The notes below the pieces were generated by a model. The model saw only the letters and a program-made list of their open reading frames with translations. It searched no databases and had not been told where the DNA came from. The translations under genes and the position numbers were made by a program. This document shows positions 5,510 through 5,814 of a stretch of DNA of 5,814 nucleotides, one piece after another. The stretch is from Hyphomonadaceae bacterium (GTDB lineage: Bacteria; Pseudomonadota; Alphaproteobacteria; Caulobacterales; Aquidulcibacteraceae), in NCBI GenBank assembly GCA_016791325.1, contig JAEUMU010000187.1, positions 1 through 5,814 on the forward strand, in the 5' to 3' direction. How positions within the stretch are numbered: the stretch's first letter is position 1; every line of letters starts with the position of its first letter.

Positions 5510-5728
5510 TCATTCTCGCTTAGGGGCCGGGATCTCGCGCAAGGCGCGAGCGGGCCGCTTGGTTGGCGCTATCGGCCCAGCTTCTCCGGATTGAGGTGAG
5601 CGGGCGTCCAGCTAGGGCGAGCACGCCCCAGGGCGCGCACAACGGACAGCGCGGAAATGGGGGGATTTGTGGAGAAAGTCAATATTTTTGCGCGCGGAGG
5701 CCCATCCGCCGCCCAGCTGCGCGGACGA
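5510..5728. other. Intergenic region upstream of the helicase gene, no gene seen
   Basis: This 219-bp spacer between the topoisomerase stop and the helicase start holds no convincing gene. On the minus strand it contains a TTGACT box (5677-5682) next to an AT-rich patch, a possible -35 element, but no good -10 element at the normal distance. GGGCG occurs at 5602, 5615 and 5631 with one complementary CGCCC at 5624-5628. That allows alternative 5-bp stems. GCGGA/TCCGC (5694-5709) forms a small stem after parE without a U-tract in the direction of parE transcription. The helicase promoter must lie here unless it is co-transcribed with parE. Confidence 0.5.
5534..5550 (-). repeat. Perfect 7-bp GC-rich hairpin in the helicase leader
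   Basis: CTCGCGC and GCGCGAG pair perfectly around a 3-base loop. An outer GGCC/GGCC pair (5525-5528 and 5553-5556) could extend the structure past an internal loop. In the helicase transcript this would be a stable stem ending about 24 bases before the start codon. No T-run follows on either strand, so a leader structure is more likely than a terminator. Confidence 0.5.
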
Positions 5729-5814
5729 TTACACGTCCACATCCTCAACGAACTTCGCGTTCGCTTGGATATAGTCAAACCGCTTCTCAGCCTTTTTGCC
5801 CATCAGCGTTTCGA
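5729..5814 (-). CDS. parE: DNA topoisomerase IV subunit B, C-terminal end (partial)
   Basis: The last 27 codons of a minus-strand gene enter from the right edge and end in TAA at 5729-5731. They read ETLMGKKAEKRFDYIQ followed by ANAKFVEDVDV. The pattern LMGxxxExRxxxIQxNA, with a terminal Asp-Val, is the conserved C-terminus of the type II topoisomerase ATPase subunits, ParE and GyrB. These pair with ParC or GyrA to decatenate or supercoil DNA. KKAEKRF and KFVEDVDV look more like alphaproteobacterial ParE than GyrB, whose ending usually carries EPRR and NAL; this is from memory. The ATPase and TOPRIM domains lie outside the window. The helicase gene follows on the same strand after 219 bp. Confidence 0.78.
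   Translation of the reverse strand, partial: ETLMGKKAEKRFDYIQANAKFVEDVDV

Noticed and set aside
4061..5599. Two long plus-strand open frames (about 257 and 244 codons) opposite the helicase
   Set aside because: All DEAD-box motifs are on the minus strand; the plus-strand readings show no domain and are shadows of codon bias.
5569..5778. Minus-strand open frame of about 69 codons overlapping the end of parE
   Set aside because: It starts out of frame inside parE, has no ribosome site or domain, and the rest lies in intergenic DNA rich in hairpins.

Overview
The window is an ordinary, gene-dense chromosomal segment from a high-GC bacterium, most likely an alphaproteobacterium. The placement rests on the strong G/C preference at third codon positions, the helicase C-terminal tail ending in DNAPAFLKRK, the ParE-like C-terminus, and the N-terminal style of the diguanylate cyclase. 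Genus-level placement is not possible from the sequence alone; Caulobacterales/Hyphomonadaceae-like is a guess. No mobile element, CRISPR array, tRNA or rRNA was seen.

Layout from left to right. A plus-strand gene ends at position 38 with a Lys/Arg-rich tail. A minus-strand block follows: a small one-pass membrane protein with a terminal DxDGDGxxD motif (146-415), a PaaG-like crotonase (495-1277) and a GGDEF diguanylate cyclase (1349-2404, start uncertain). An AT-richer divergent spacer (about 2405-2563) separates the cyclase from a plus-strand coniferyl-aldehyde-type aldehyde dehydrogenase (2564-4015). That gene converges, with only 3 bp between stop codons, on a minus-strand RhlE-like DEAD-box RNA helicase (4019-5509). 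Upstream of the helicase is a 219-bp spacer with GC-rich hairpins, then the 3' end of a minus-strand type II topoisomerase B subunit, probably parE (5729-5814).

Functional links are modest. The crotonase and the aldehyde dehydrogenase both fit acyl-CoA or aromatic catabolism. The cyclase between them would make the second messenger c-di-GMP and appears to have lost the Asp of its product-inhibition site. The helicase and topoisomerase genes are housekeeping. I found no convincing new multi-gene system. The points most worth a second look are the crotonase active site, the degenerate I-site of the cyclase, the structured leader of the helicase gene, the tight convergent junction and the small membrane protein.
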